Shown here: piece by piece, positions 15,143 to 24,074 of the stretch
How positions within the stretch are numbered: position 1 is the first letter of the stretch
Layout of the letters: the number at the start of each line of letters is the position of its first letter
Assembly (NCBI GenBank): GCA_003021015.1
Contig: PXRK01000051.1
Location: forward strand, 28,820-80,150
Direction: 5' to 3'
Source of the DNA: Halobacteriales archaeon QS_4_66_20
GTDB lineage: Archaea > Halobacteriota > Halobacteria > Halobacteriales > Haloarculaceae
DNA: 51,331 bases
Notes under the pieces: generated by a model
Database searches by the model: none
What the model was told of the DNA's origin: nothing
The model's input: only the letters and a program-made list of their open reading frames with translations
Position numbers and translations under genes: made by a program

Positions 15143-17116
15143 TTACTCACTGCTCACTTTCTGCTGGATGTCATGGACAACGTCGGGGTTGCGCAGCGTG
15201 CTCGTGTTGCCCAGCTCGTCCCCGTTGGCGATGTCCTCTAACAGCCGCCGCATGATCTTCCCCGACCGGGTCTTGGGCAGCTCCGGCGTGAAAATCACCT
15301 GCTCGGGCCGCGCGATCGGCCCAATCGCATCCTCCACCGCCGCGATGATCTCCTCGCGGAACGCCTCGCTCTCCTCCTGGCCATCTTCGGTAATCACGTA
15401 TGCGTAGACCGCTTCGCCTTTTATCTCGTGGTCGCCGCCCACCACAGCGGCCTCGGCGACGCCCTCGACACCCACGGTCGCCGACTCGATCTCCATCGTC
15501 CCCAGCCGGTGGCCCGACACGTTCAACACGTCGTCGACGCGTCCCAGCACCGTGATGTAGCCGTCGTCGTCGATCTTCGCGCCGTCCTCGGGGAAGTACA
15601 CCCACTGGTCGCGCTCGGGATTGGAGTACTCGTCCCAGTACTCGTTGATGAACCGCTCATCGTTCTTGTAGAGGGTGCGCAGCATCCCCGGCCAGGGCTT
15701 GTTGACGACGAGGTGCCCCGCGCGGCCGGCCTCGACCGGATCGCCGCTCGGGTCGATCACGTCGGCGCTGATGCCGGGTAGCGGCGGCCCCGCCGAGCCG
15801 GGTTTCATCGTGTTGAGCGCCGGCAGCGTCGTAATCATCATCCCGCCGGTTTCGGTCTGCCACCACGTGTCCACGATCGGGCACTCCTCGTTGCCGATGT
15901 GCCTGTAGTACCACTTCCAGGCCCGCGGATTGATCGGCTCGCCCACGGTGCCCAACAACCGCAGCGAGGAGAGATCGTGCCGGTCGGGGTACTCCGGCCC
16001 CCACTTCATGAACGCCCGGATTGCGGTGGGGGCAGTGTACAGTTGCGTGACGTCGTAGTCGTCGACGATCTCCCAGAGCCGATCCTTGTCGGGATAGTCC
16101 GGCGTTCCTTCGTACATGACCGAGGTCGTGCCAAGCGCCAGCGGCCCGTAGACGATGTAGGAGTGACCCGTGATCCAGCCGATGTCCGCCGAACACCAGT
16201 ACGTGTCTTCGGGCTTGACGTCCAGCACTGCGTGGCTCGTCCACGTCACGTACGAGAGATACCCGCCGGTGGTGTGCTTGACGCCCTTTGGCTTCCCGGT
16301 CGTCCCGGACGTGTACATGAGAAACAGCATATCCTCGGCATCCCGGGTCACAGGCTCGACGGTGGCACCGGCATGCTCCTCGACCAGGTCGCCGTAGACG
16401 TGTTCGCCGCCAGCGACGTCCGCGGGCGACTCCTCGCCCAGACGGTCGACCACGACGGTAGTCACGTCCCCGTCTACTTGCTCGCGGCCCTCCCGTGCTT
16501 TCGAGAGGTGATCCAGCGGGTCCCCACGGCGGTAGTACCCGTCGACAGTCACCAGGTGTTCCGAATCGGACGCGTTCATCCGCTCGGCTAGTGCGTCCGC
16601 CGAAAAGCCCGCAAAGACGACGGCGTGTGGCGCGCCGATGCGTGCGCAGGCGAGCATCGCGATCGGCAACTCCGGAATCATCGGCATGTACATCGCCACC
16701 ACGTCATCTTCCGTGACACCTTGGTCGCGAAGTGCCGCCGCGAACTCGTTGACTTCCCGATGTAACTCCTCGTAGGTGTAGGTCCGCGTCTCGCCGAGTT
16801 CGCCGATCCACTCGATGGCTGGTTCGTCGCCGCGGTCGTCGAGATGACGGTCCAGGCAGTTCGCCGACGCGTTCAACTCGCCGCCGACGAACCACTCGTA
16901 GAACGGCTCGTTGTCGTCGACCAGTACCTCGTCGTAGTCGGTCTCCCAGTCCAACAGATCAGCCGCACGCTCCCACGCCTCCGGCCAGTTATCCTCGAAC
17001 TCATCCTCGATGCCGGGATCGGTGACGTTGGCCTGTTCGACGAACGATTCCGGGGGCTCGAACTCGTCCTGTTCCGCGAGTCGTGCTTCGAGGTGCACCT
17101 CGGTATCGTCTGACAT
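15143..17116 (-). CDS. acs: Acetyl-CoA synthetase (AMP-forming), paralogue 1
   Basis: A 657-residue enzyme making acetyl-CoA from acetate, ATP and CoA. Adenylate-forming motifs are complete: YTSGTTGKPKG (P-loop), DTWWQTETGG (acetate-pocket Trp and ATP site), GRVDDVLNVSGHRLGTMEIES (hinge/A8 loop) and the acetylatable lysine in KTRSGKIMRR. The start at 17116 (MSDDTE) lies about 29 bp from a CTTAAG TATA-like box, which fits a leaderless message. The symporter genes follow at once, giving an uptake-plus-activation operon. A second acs copy is at 19330, with a Bat-type regulator between them. Confidence 0.96.
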   Translation of the reverse strand: MSDDTEVHLEARLAEQDEFEPPESFVEQANVTDPGIEDEFEDNWPEAWERAADLLDWETDYDEVLVDDNEPFYEWFVGGELNASANCLDRHLDDRGDEPAIEWIGELGETRTYTYEELHREVNEFAAALRDQGVTEDDVVAMYMPMIPELPIAMLACARIGAPHAVVFAGFSADALAERMNASDSEHLVTVDGYYRRGDPLDHLSKAREGREQVDGDVTTVVVDRLGEESPADVAGGEHVYGDLVEEHAGATVEPVTRDAEDMLFLMYTSGTTGKPKGVKHTTGGYLSYVTWTSHAVLDVKPEDTYWCSADIGWITGHSYIVYGPLALGTTSVMYEGTPDYPDKDRLWEIVDDYDVTQLYTAPTAIRAFMKWGPEYPDRHDLSSLRLLGTVGEPINPRAWKWYYRHIGNEECPIVDTWWQTETGGMMITTLPALNTMKPGSAGPPLPGISADVIDPSGDPVEAGRAGHLVVNKPWPGMLRTLYKNDERFINEYWDEYSNPERDQWVYFPEDGAKIDDDGYITVLGRVDDVLNVSGHRLGTMEIESATVGVEGVAEAAVVGGDHEIKGEAVYAYVITEDGQEESEAFREEIIAAVEDAIGPIARPEQVIFTPELPKTRSGKIMRRLLEDIANGDELGNTSTLRNPDVVHDIQQKVSSE

Positions 17117-17142
17117 ACGCGACTCACTGCACACAGAGCCGT

Positions 17143-17148
17143 CTTAAG
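17143..17148 (-). promoter_or_regulatory. TATA-like box of acs paralogue 1
   Basis: The motif CTTAAG sits in a CGCTTAAGAC context on the minus strand, centred about 29 bp upstream of the ATG at 17116. The same CGCTTAAG core precedes the second acs gene. The 220-bp gap up to 17336 also holds an AT-rich stretch with the palindrome CAATATTG near 17208 and the inverted pair GGCCGGT/ACCGGCC at about 17254-17281. Confidence 0.5.
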
Positions 17149-17336
17149 CGAGGACCCTAACTATCACAATTCCTCATTCATTCACTACTAACTCGAAAAA
17201 ACCATCTCAATATTGGGAGAAATATACTGGATTGCTTAAATAGGCGCGCACTGGCGGCCGGTCGAGGCGGGGAAACCGGCCGAAACGGCCAGCGACAGTG
17301 CCCCCGAAGCAGCGGCATGCTAATTACTTACATGTA

Positions 17337-19043
17337 TCAGCCCTCCTCGAACAGGGAGTTGAGCAGTTTCTGCTGTGCTTTGCGGAGGTGGTTGTGCAGC
17401 GTCGGGGCGGAGACGCCCATCGACTCCGCGAGGTCCTCGGCAGTGCTGCCGCGGGGCCACTCGAAGTAGCCGGCGTAGTACGCCCCCTGGAGGACGGCGC
17501 GCTGTTTGTCGGTGAGCCGGTCGTCGAGCGTCTCCCGGAGGCTGCGCGGCTGCTGTGCGGCCTGGCGCTCGCGTTTGCTCGCCAGCGACAGCGAGGGGTA
17601 CTGCCGGCCGAGGTCGTCGTGGACGGCCCTGACGTCCGTTTCGGGCACGAGCTCGCAGGTCAGCGTTGCCACGCCGTTCTCGACGCGCAGTCCGGTGATC
17701 GTCCCGCCACGCTGGGCCAGTGCGAGCAGCGGCGAATCCGCGTCGAGCACGACCTCGAGCAGGCCGCCGTCGTCGTGCCGTCTGAGTAGCCGGACGTCGC
17801 CGACGCCGTCAGCGTCCGCCGCCGCTTCGAGCGCCCGCTCCGCGCTGGTTTCCCGGAGGCCGAGGAAACAGACCAGCGAGCCGCCCTCTCCCGGCACGAC
17901 GCCGTCGAGGTGAAGCGAGCAGTCGAGCGTCGCCGAGAGCCCGGCCAGCGTCGCCGCCCCGTCGCTGTACTGGAAGCGCACCTCCAGCACCTGCCCGCCC
18001 AGCAGCAGCAGTTTCCGCTCGGTGGCCGTGATGGCGAACGCGACCCGTCGGCCGAGCGCGTCCAGGGCCGTCCGCTCGGGCCGGTCGAACGCCCCCTGGC
18101 TCCCCGCCCGAACCGCGAGGACGCCGTAGGTCGTCTCGCTGTGGGCCAGCGGCGTGGCGGCGAGCAGCCCTCGCCCCTCGCGGTCGCTCGCGGGCCCCGG
18201 CTCGTCGGGCGCGACGAGCGTCTTTCCGGTCTGGCGGGCCCGCCGGAGGAGCTCCGTGCTCGCGGACCCCTCGAACCGGTCGGGGCTCTCGCCCGCGTGG
18301 GCCCGCACGGTGAGCCGGTCGCGGTCGGGCTCGACGTCCGTGACCCAGGCCGCCCGGTACACCTCCGTGAGCCGCGAGCAGACCTCCCGGTCGATCTCCG
18401 TCCGCGTTGGCGCGCTGACCAGCGCCTCGTCGACCGATTCGAGCGTCACGACGAGCCGCGACAGCCGGCCGGCGTCGGTCGTGCCCCCGTCGAGCTGTTC
18501 GAACGCCGTCGCGATCTCCTCCTGTGTCGGCGATCGCAGCTCCCCCAGCAGGTCGTCGACGCCCTGCCAGCCGCCGACGGCGGCCACGACGCGGGCGTCG
18601 ACCCCGTGTTCGACCAGCAGCCGCTGGCCGAACTGCCGCCGCAGCGTCGAGGGCGTCACCGCGTCGAACGCCGCCCGGCCGGTCTCCGACGCCGCGCGCG
18701 CCCCGATCTCGCCGACCAGCATCTGGACGCGCCGCGGCGTCACGTCCACGAGCGGCTCGTCGTCGCCGAGGTCGTTGCTCCGGACGTACTGTTCGACGTC
18801 GTGTGCGACCTGCTCGGGAACGTACGCCGTCCGGGTGTCGCCGTCAGTCTCTTCGACAGCCAGGAAGCGTCCGTCACTCCCCTGGCGGTCGTCGAAATCC
18901 GACGGCCGGACAGCGACGACCTCCGCCGCGCGCAGCCCGACCTCGCCACAGAGCCGGACGACGAGCTCCTCGCGGTGGGTCGCCGTCGCCCGCCGGAACC
19001 GTTCGTACTCCCGCGCCGTGAGCCGCGGCTGCGCTGTCGCCAT
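17337..19043 (-). CDS. Bat-type (bacterio-opsin activator-like) regulator with N-terminal integrase-like domain
   Basis: A 568-residue regulator. Residues 8-190 look like a tyrosine-recombinase catalytic fold: CGEVGLRAAEVVAVRPSDF (box I Arg38) and LRRQFGQRLLVEHGVDARVVAAVGGW (box II), but no catalytic tyrosine follows. A GAF-like sensor spans about 205-345 and the Bat-associated domain about 350-500. The C-terminal HTH is LTDKQRAVLQGAYYAGYFEWPRGSTAEDLAESMGVSAPTLHNHLRKAQQKLL. The C-terminal half is the classic haloarchaeal Bat/HTH-10 architecture. Lying between two acs genes on the same strand, it is a good candidate regulator of acetate metabolism, an inference from position only. Its 5' region has the palindrome ATACTACAGTAT about 10-20 bp upstream. 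Confidence 0.9.
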   Translation of the reverse strand: MATAQPRLTAREYERFRRATATHREELVVRLCGEVGLRAAEVVAVRPSDFDDRQGSDGRFLAVEETDGDTRTAYVPEQVAHDVEQYVRSNDLGDDEPLVDVTPRRVQMLVGEIGARAASETGRAAFDAVTPSTLRRQFGQRLLVEHGVDARVVAAVGGWQGVDDLLGELRSPTQEEIATAFEQLDGGTTDAGRLSRLVVTLESVDEALVSAPTRTEIDREVCSRLTEVYRAAWVTDVEPDRDRLTVRAHAGESPDRFEGSASTELLRRARQTGKTLVAPDEPGPASDREGRGLLAATPLAHSETTYGVLAVRAGSQGAFDRPERTALDALGRRVAFAITATERKLLLLGGQVLEVRFQYSDGAATLAGLSATLDCSLHLDGVVPGEGGSLVCFLGLRETSAERALEAAADADGVGDVRLLRRHDDGGLLEVVLDADSPLLALAQRGGTITGLRVENGVATLTCELVPETDVRAVHDDLGRQYPSLSLASKRERQAAQQPRSLRETLDDRLTDKQRAVLQGAYYAGYFEWPRGSTAEDLAESMGVSAPTLHNHLRKAQQKLLNSLFEEG

Positions 19044-19203
19044 TTCGGGATACTACAGTATTGCGAAACCTTGCCAATACGTGTTTCGGCTGTCCTGCTG
19101 GAGAGTTACAGCGCCCGAATCCCTAGTTGTCCGTCGATTTGCTTCCGGGACGTGACTCACGCGAGTCCAGTCCCGTAGAGAAACCGCCTATTCTGGCCGT
19201 GGT

Positions 19204-19231
19204 ATTTCGGAGTAGCATAGCACTCCGAAAT
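19204..19231. other. Perfect hairpin between the acs2 and bat-like genes
   Basis: The arms ATTTCGGAGT (19204-19213) and ACTCCGAAAT (19222-19231) are exact over 10 bp, with an 8-base loop. It sits upstream of the Bat-like gene and downstream of the acs2 stop, both read leftward. It could be a terminator for acs2 or an operator. It lacks a T-rich tail in either direction, which argues mildly for a regulator-binding site. Confidence 0.5.
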
Positions 19232-19329
19232 GTCGGACATTCCGTGGGGCGCGTGCGACCGGATCGAGGGCTAGTTAGGCCGGATCGAGCCGCGATGTCG
19301 GGTCGCGTCCTGGACGAACTGGAACCAGC

Positions 19330-21270
19330 CTAGTCCCCGAAGATCGACGATTCGATCTCCCCGACCACCTCGGGGTTGCGCAGCGCGCTGGTGTCGCCGG
19401 GCTCCTCGCCGTTGGCGATGTCGGTGAGCAGGCGCCGGACGATCTTGCCGGAGCTCGTCTTCGGGAGTTCGGCGGTGACGACGACCTCGTCGGGGCGGGC
19501 GAACCGGCCGATCGCGTTCTCGACGGCCGCGCCGATCGCCGCGGCCAGCGAGTCGGCGTCCGGGCTGTTGTCCGTCGGACTCACGTACGCGAACAGGCCG
19601 CGGCTGCCGCCGTGGTCGACGTCGACGACGGCAGCCTCGGCCACGCCGTCGACGCTGGCGATCGCCGACTCGATCTCCATCGTCCCCAGGCGGTGCCCGG
19701 AGACGTTCAGCACGTCGTCGACGCGGCCCAGGATCGTGACGTAGCCGTCCTCGTCGACGAACGCACCGTCGCCGGTGGGGTAGGCCCACTCGAACGCCGA
19801 CAGCGGCGGCGCCTCCTCCTCGGCGCGGCCGGCCCAGCGCTCGCCCGTCGAGAGTTCGCGCGCCATCCCCGGCCAGGGCGTGTCGATCACGAGGTAGCCA
19901 CCCCTGCCCGGGCCGACCGGCGTGCCGTCCTCGCCGACGACGGCCGCGCTGACGCCGGGCAGCGCCATCCCCGCCGCCCCGGGCTTCATGTCGTGGACCC
20001 CCGGCAGCGTCGCCAGCAGGTGGCCGCCCGTCTCGGTCTGCCACCAGGTATCGACGACCGGGCAGTCGCCGCCGCCGACGTGCTCGTAGAACCACTGCCA
20101 GGCCTGCGGGCTGATCGGCTCGCCGACGGTGCCCAGCAGGCGCAGGCTGGAGCGGTCGTACCGCTCGGGGTACTCCGGGCCCCACTTCATGAACGTCCGG
20201 ATGGCCGTCGGCGAGGTGTAGAACACGTCGACCGCGTGGCGCTCGATCAGTTCCCAGGGCGTGCGCCGCGAGGGGAAGTCGGTGCCGCCCTCCTGGAGCA
20301 GTACCGTCGTCCCCAGCGCCAGCGGGCCGTAGACGACGTAGGAGTGGCCCGTGATCCAGCCGATGTCGGCCGTACACCAGTAGGTGTCCGTCGGTTTGAC
20401 GTCCAGCACCGCGTGGCTCGTCCACGCCGCGTACGCGAGGTAGCCGCCGGTGGTGTGCGTGACGCGCTTTGGCGCGCCGGTCGTGCCGGAGGTGTAGCTG
20501 TAAAACAGGTCGTCGGTCGCGGCGCGTTCGACTGGATCGACCGTCTCGCCCGCGTGGGCGTCCCGGAGCGCCCCGTACTGGTAGTCCTCGTCGCCGAGCG
20601 TGTAGTCGCTGCCGAGGCGGTCGACGACGACCGTCGTGACGTCGCCCTCGACGTCGACGCAGGCGGTCTCGGTCCGGGTGAGCGAGGAGACGGCGTCTCC
20701 GCGGCGGTAGTACCCGTCGCAGGTGAAAAGCACCGCCGAGCCGGCGGTGTTCATCCGCTCGGCCAGCGCGTCCGCGGAGTATCCCGCGAACACCACCGCG
20801 TGTGGCGCGCCGATGCGGGCACAGGCGAGCATCACGACCGGCAGTTCGGGAACCACCGGCAGGTGCAGCGTCACGACATCGTCCTCGCCGACGCCGAGCG
20901 AGCGAAGCGCCGCGGCGACGGCGTTGACCTCACGGTACAGTTCGAGGTAGGTGTACGTCCGCGTCTCGCCGCGCTGTCCCTCCCAGACGAGCGCCCGCTG
21001 GTTCTTCCGGCGGTCGAGGTGCCTGTCGAGACAGCTACCCGTGGCGTTGAGCCCACCCCCCGGGAACCACTCCATCGTCTCCTCGTCGAAGACCGCGTCG
21101 TACGGCGTCGTCCACTCCAGCAACGCGGCGGCGCGGTCCCAGTCGTCGGGGTGCTCGAACTCGGCGACGTCCGCCCCCGAGACGTTCGCTTGCTCGACGA
21201 ACGACGCTGGCGGCTCGATCCGCTCGTCGGCCGGCCCGCGCGTGTTCAGTGCCAGGTCGTCGTCGCGCAT
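19330..21270 (-). CDS. acs: Acetyl-CoA synthetase (AMP-forming), paralogue 2
   Basis: A 646-residue acyl/acetyl-CoA synthetase with the same motifs as paralogue 1: YTSGTTGAPKR, DTWWQTETGG, GRVDDVLNVSGHRLGTMEIES and KTSSGKIVRR. It differs in the P-loop (A-P-K-R-V instead of K-P-K-G-V). I prefer the ATG at 21270 (MRDDDLALN) over 21282: the TATA-like CGCTTAAGCG at 21294-21303 is then about 28 bp upstream, and the residues align with the start of paralogue 1. It may serve acetate at a different affinity or growth phase, or another short acid such as propionate. Confidence 0.93.
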   Translation of the reverse strand: MRDDDLALNTRGPADERIEPPASFVEQANVSGADVAEFEHPDDWDRAAALLEWTTPYDAVFDEETMEWFPGGGLNATGSCLDRHLDRRKNQRALVWEGQRGETRTYTYLELYREVNAVAAALRSLGVGEDDVVTLHLPVVPELPVVMLACARIGAPHAVVFAGYSADALAERMNTAGSAVLFTCDGYYRRGDAVSSLTRTETACVDVEGDVTTVVVDRLGSDYTLGDEDYQYGALRDAHAGETVDPVERAATDDLFYSYTSGTTGAPKRVTHTTGGYLAYAAWTSHAVLDVKPTDTYWCTADIGWITGHSYVVYGPLALGTTVLLQEGGTDFPSRRTPWELIERHAVDVFYTSPTAIRTFMKWGPEYPERYDRSSLRLLGTVGEPISPQAWQWFYEHVGGGDCPVVDTWWQTETGGHLLATLPGVHDMKPGAAGMALPGVSAAVVGEDGTPVGPGRGGYLVIDTPWPGMARELSTGERWAGRAEEEAPPLSAFEWAYPTGDGAFVDEDGYVTILGRVDDVLNVSGHRLGTMEIESAIASVDGVAEAAVVDVDHGGSRGLFAYVSPTDNSPDADSLAAAIGAAVENAIGRFARPDEVVVTAELPKTSSGKIVRRLLTDIANGEEPGDTSALRNPEVVGEIESSIFGD

Positions 21271-21293
21271 CTGTCTGGACATACGTGTTTGTA

Positions 21294-21303
21294 CGCTTAA
21301 GCG
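21294..21303 (-). promoter_or_regulatory. Palindromic TATA-region of acs paralogue 2
   Basis: The 10-bp perfect palindrome CGCTTAAGCG is placed where TBP should bind for a leaderless start at 21270. Because it is symmetric, it could equally be an operator overlapping the TATA box. Paralogue 1 has the related CGCTTAAGAC. Confidence 0.5.
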
Positions 21304-21494
21304 TTGTTCCCGGCGCAGTGAACCGACCGCACGACCGTTCCGATCCGACCGGGGACTGTTCGACGTCGGACTCCGTCGACGACCACGGCATCCCCCGGGG
21401 AAGCACGCTCATCAGCCGGACGTACAACCGACTCGCGGCCGGGAGAGTCGTTCCGGCGGCTGACGGGACCCGCGGTTCGAAACCCTTTTGTAGT

Positions 21495-21512
21495 TTTTAG
21501 GTTAGCCTAAAA
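21495..21512 (+). promoter_or_regulatory. DtxR/Idr-type iron box overlapping the start of the binding-protein gene
   Basis: TTTTAGGTTAGCCTAAAA has 7-bp perfect arms (TTTTAGG / CCTAAAA) around TTAG and contains the TTAGG-n-CCTAA core of DtxR/IdeR and haloarchaeal Idr operators. It ends 1 bp before the ATG at 21514, so in a leaderless transcript a bound repressor would cover the transcription start. This predicts repression by iron (or manganese) sufficiency. Confidence 0.75.
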
Positions 21513-21513
21513 C

Positions 21514-22803
21514 ATGGATCAACACTCCACGCCGACGAGGCGGCAGCTACTGAAGACGGGTGTCGTACTGGTCGGGGCCGGCGCAGCGGCGGGCTGTGTC
21601 GGCGGCGAGGACGAGGGCAACGGCTCCGGAAACGGTGACGCGGGCGACGGCAGCAACGGCTCCGGAAACGGTGACGCGGGCAACGGCGGCAACAGCGAGA
21701 CAGACGAGAACGGTACCGACGACAACGGAATGGAAAACGGCGACGACGGGATGGAAAACGGCGACAACGGGATGGAAAACGGCAGCGACGGCGAGTCCGG
21801 CGACGGGAGCTACGCCGTGACGATGGAGCCGGTGGGTGCCGTCGAGTTCGACGCCGTCCCGGAGGCGTGGGCCGCGAACAACGGCAGCTGGGCGGACATG
21901 GGGATCGCCCTCGGGCGGGCGCCGCCGGAGGCGGTGTACCTGGCCGGGCGCTACCACACAAAGCTGTACGACGAGATCCCCGGCGTGAGCGTCGACGGGG
22001 ACGCCGTCGAATCGCTGTGGACGAGCAAACTCGACCCCGAACAGTTCCTCGCGCTGGGCGAGGAGGTCGACGTGCTGGTGATGGACCCGAACTTCCTGGT
22101 CGGCCGCAGCGACGGCATCGACGAGAACGACATCGACCGGATCGAGTCCGCCGGCACCCCGTTCTTCGGCAACAGCAGCTTCTCGCGGGGGTACGAGTGG
22201 CACGACTACGAGTACCTCTCGCTGTACGAGGCCTTCGAGCACATGGCAGAGCTATTCCAGGAACGGGAGCGCTACAAGGCGTTCGCGGCGCTGCACGAGG
22301 AGTTCCAGGCGAACGTCGCCGATATCGTGCCGCCGGAAGACGAGCGGCCGTCGGTGACGATCATGTGGCCACAGCCCGCCGAGGCGCCCGAGGCGTTCTC
22401 GCCGTACCTCATCGACGAGGGGACCAGCTTCAAGCAGTGGCGCGACCTCGGCGTCGAGGACGCGTTCGCGACGACGGATGTCGAGGACTTCCACGCCGGC
22501 CGCGCCCGGATCGATTACGAACTCCTGCTACAGATCGACCCGGACGTGCTGCTGATCCGCGGCAACGAGGCCAAGACCGCGGCGGAGTTCCGCGACACCG
22601 TGCTGTCGTTCATGGAGAGCCACAACGTCGCCAGCGAACTCACCGCGGTGGGGAACGGCGACGTCTACCGCGGCGGGCCGCTGTACCAGGGCCCGATCAC
22701 GAACATGGTGCTCACCGAGCGGGCGGCCAGTCAGGTGTACGGCGTCGAGGAGGAGCTGTTCGACCGCCAGCGCGTCGCCGACATCGTCAACGGCGAGTTC
22801 TGA
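21514..22803 (+). CDS. TAT-exported ABC substrate-binding lipoprotein, iron/siderophore type
   Basis: A 429-residue binding protein. The N terminus has a twin-arginine motif (RRQLLKTG), a hydrophobic stretch and an AAAGC lipobox at about 25-29. Residues 30-95 are a Gly/Asn/Asp-rich linker. The remainder is a class III (BtuF/FepB/TroA-like) periplasmic fold with DPEQFLALGEEVDVLVMDPNFL and QIDPDVLLIRG. The iron box at its start indicates Fe(III)-siderophore or heme uptake. No permease or ATPase gene is adjacent, so partners must be elsewhere. Its TGA stop is one copy of the target duplication of MITE copy B. Confidence 0.88.
   Translation: MDQHSTPTRRQLLKTGVVLVGAGAAAGCVGGEDEGNGSGNGDAGDGSNGSGNGDAGNGGNSETDENGTDDNGMENGDDGMENGDNGMENGSDGESGDGSYAVTMEPVGAVEFDAVPEAWAANNGSWADMGIALGRAPPEAVYLAGRYHTKLYDEIPGVSVDGDAVESLWTSKLDPEQFLALGEEVDVLVMDPNFLVGRSDGIDENDIDRIESAGTPFFGNSSFSRGYEWHDYEYLSLYEAFEHMAELFQERERYKAFAALHEEFQANVADIVPPEDERPSVTIMWPQPAEAPEAFSPYLIDEGTSFKQWRDLGVEDAFATTDVEDFHAGRARIDYELLLQIDPDVLLIRGNEAKTAAEFRDTVLSFMESHNVASELTAVGNGDVYRGGPLYQGPITNMVLTERAASQVYGVEEELFDRQRVADIVNGEF
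21622..21792 (+). repeat. Internal coding repeats in the lipoprotein linker
   Basis: A 24-bp unit beginning GGCTCCGGAAACGGTGACG occurs at 21622-21645 and again exactly at 21658-21681. A 21-bp unit beginning ATGGAAAACGGC occurs three times in tandem at 21730-21792 with small changes. They encode Gly-Asn-Asp-rich repeats (including MENGDDG) between the lipid anchor and the binding domain. The length is likely to vary between strains. Confidence 0.8.
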
Positions 22804-22911
22804 TACTGGTGGCCGTACGTACGTGCAAACTCGAATTGAGAATCCAGGCGGAACGGGTCTGTCTCCGCAGAGAGCAGAGACTGGTGAGTAAAAGAATTAC
22901 AGCCACCAGTA
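22804..22911 (+). mobile_element. MITE copy B (108 bp), at a stop codon
   Basis: It has the same element length and termini as copies A and C; its left terminus has TACTGGTGGCCGTAC with two changes from the perfect repeat. TGA lies on both sides (22801-22803 and 22912-22914). The left TGA is the stop codon of the binding-protein gene, so the insertion left that protein unchanged. It differs from the reverse complement of copy A at about six positions. Its orientation is the same as copy C. Confidence 0.92.
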
Positions 22912-22936
22912 TGACTGGCAATTGAGTTCTCTCATC

Positions 22937-23956
22937 TCACCCAGAACTCAAAAGCGGCAGGACGAACGCGATACCCAGGCCGCCGACGAGAGCCGTCATC
23001 CAGTAGGCGACGCCGCTGGAGATGATGACGCCGGTGGTTACCTGCTCTATCGAGTGTGCCGTCAGCGAGGTGATGAAGATCACGAGAACGCCCTCGACGC
23101 CGCCGACGCCGCCGGGGGAGGGAACGGCGCTGGCCAGTTTGCTGAACGGGACGGCGAACAGGACGATCGGCAGCGGAACTGCGACGCCGACCGCCCCGAG
23201 CGCAATCCAGAGTGCCAATACCGTGAGAAACAGCGTACAGAACGTGAGGATCGACAGTTCGGCCACCAGCCTCCGATTCGTTGTGAGATCGACGAACCGC
23301 GAGGAGAACCCCGAGATACGATTTCGGATGTCCTCCTTGTCCAGACTGGGGACTCGCGGAATGACGGAGACAGCGTTCGCGAGCGCCACGACGGCCGCCG
23401 TGGCGATTGCTTCCGCCCGGTCCTTGTGGCTCCACAGGACGATGCCGACGAGCGGAACGAGAAGCAGCACTGCACCGAACAGGCCGAAGATCGGCTTGAT
23501 CGACGACGGGATGACCGTCGGGAAGACGACGAAGTACGTCGAACCGACGACGAACACCGTCATCGCCGGGACGAACTTGACGGTCTCGATGACGGAGATC
23601 GCCGCCAGGGAGTCCTCGTAGGTGTCGTCGATCGCGTCGGTAATGATGCCGGCGGCGATCGGTTCCCCGCTCAACTGGGCGAGCGGGGTTGCCTTCTTCG
23701 CAAACGACACGCTCGCCGAGATGAAGACGGCCTGGAGGTAGGACACGGTGACCTCGAACCGTGCGAAGGCGGCGTACACGATCAGTCCGTGGAACAGCCG
23801 TCGAACTGCGATTGCCGAGACGACCGCGGCGGCCAACTGGGGCTCCATCGACGCCACTGCCTCGAGGAACTCCTCGACGCCGACGAAAAAGATAAGCAGC
23901 GCGAGGAGACATGCCGTGACGAGTACGCCGACCCCGATGCGGGTCCCTGTCTGCAC
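22937..23956 (-). CDS. Lysylphosphatidylglycerol synthase TM-domain (UPF0104/YbhN-like) membrane protein
   Basis: A 339-residue polytopic membrane protein with about 8 hydrophobic segments. VSYLQAVFISASVSFAKKATPLAQLSGEPI and the C-terminal SKLASAVPSPGGVGGVEGVL are the conserved blocks of the LPG_synthase_TM (AglD/YbhN) family. Members flip or transfer lipid-linked groups, and some haloarchaeal relatives act in dolichol-linked sugar transfer. No ATG precedes the first helix, and the GTG at 23956 gives a full-length protein. The gene is bracketed by MITE copies B and C in direct orientation. Confidence 0.82.
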   Translation of the reverse strand: MQTGTRIGVGVLVTACLLALLIFFVGVEEFLEAVASMEPQLAAAVVSAIAVRRLFHGLIVYAAFARFEVTVSYLQAVFISASVSFAKKATPLAQLSGEPIAAGIITDAIDDTYEDSLAAISVIETVKFVPAMTVFVVGSTYFVVFPTVIPSSIKPIFGLFGAVLLLVPLVGIVLWSHKDRAEAIATAAVVALANAVSVIPRVPSLDKEDIRNRISGFSSRFVDLTTNRRLVAELSILTFCTLFLTVLALWIALGAVGVAVPLPIVLFAVPFSKLASAVPSPGGVGGVEGVLVIFITSLTAHSIEQVTTGVIISSGVAYWMTALVGGLGIAFVLPLLSSG

Positions 23957-24074
23957 ATGCTGGCTACGGGGTGGACGGGGAAAATTAAGCTCCGGATACC
24001 ACGGGTACGGGGAGGGTTTCGTAACTGTAGGGCTGTGCTCGCCCGGCCCGGAACCGAACCGGTCGGTCGGCTCA

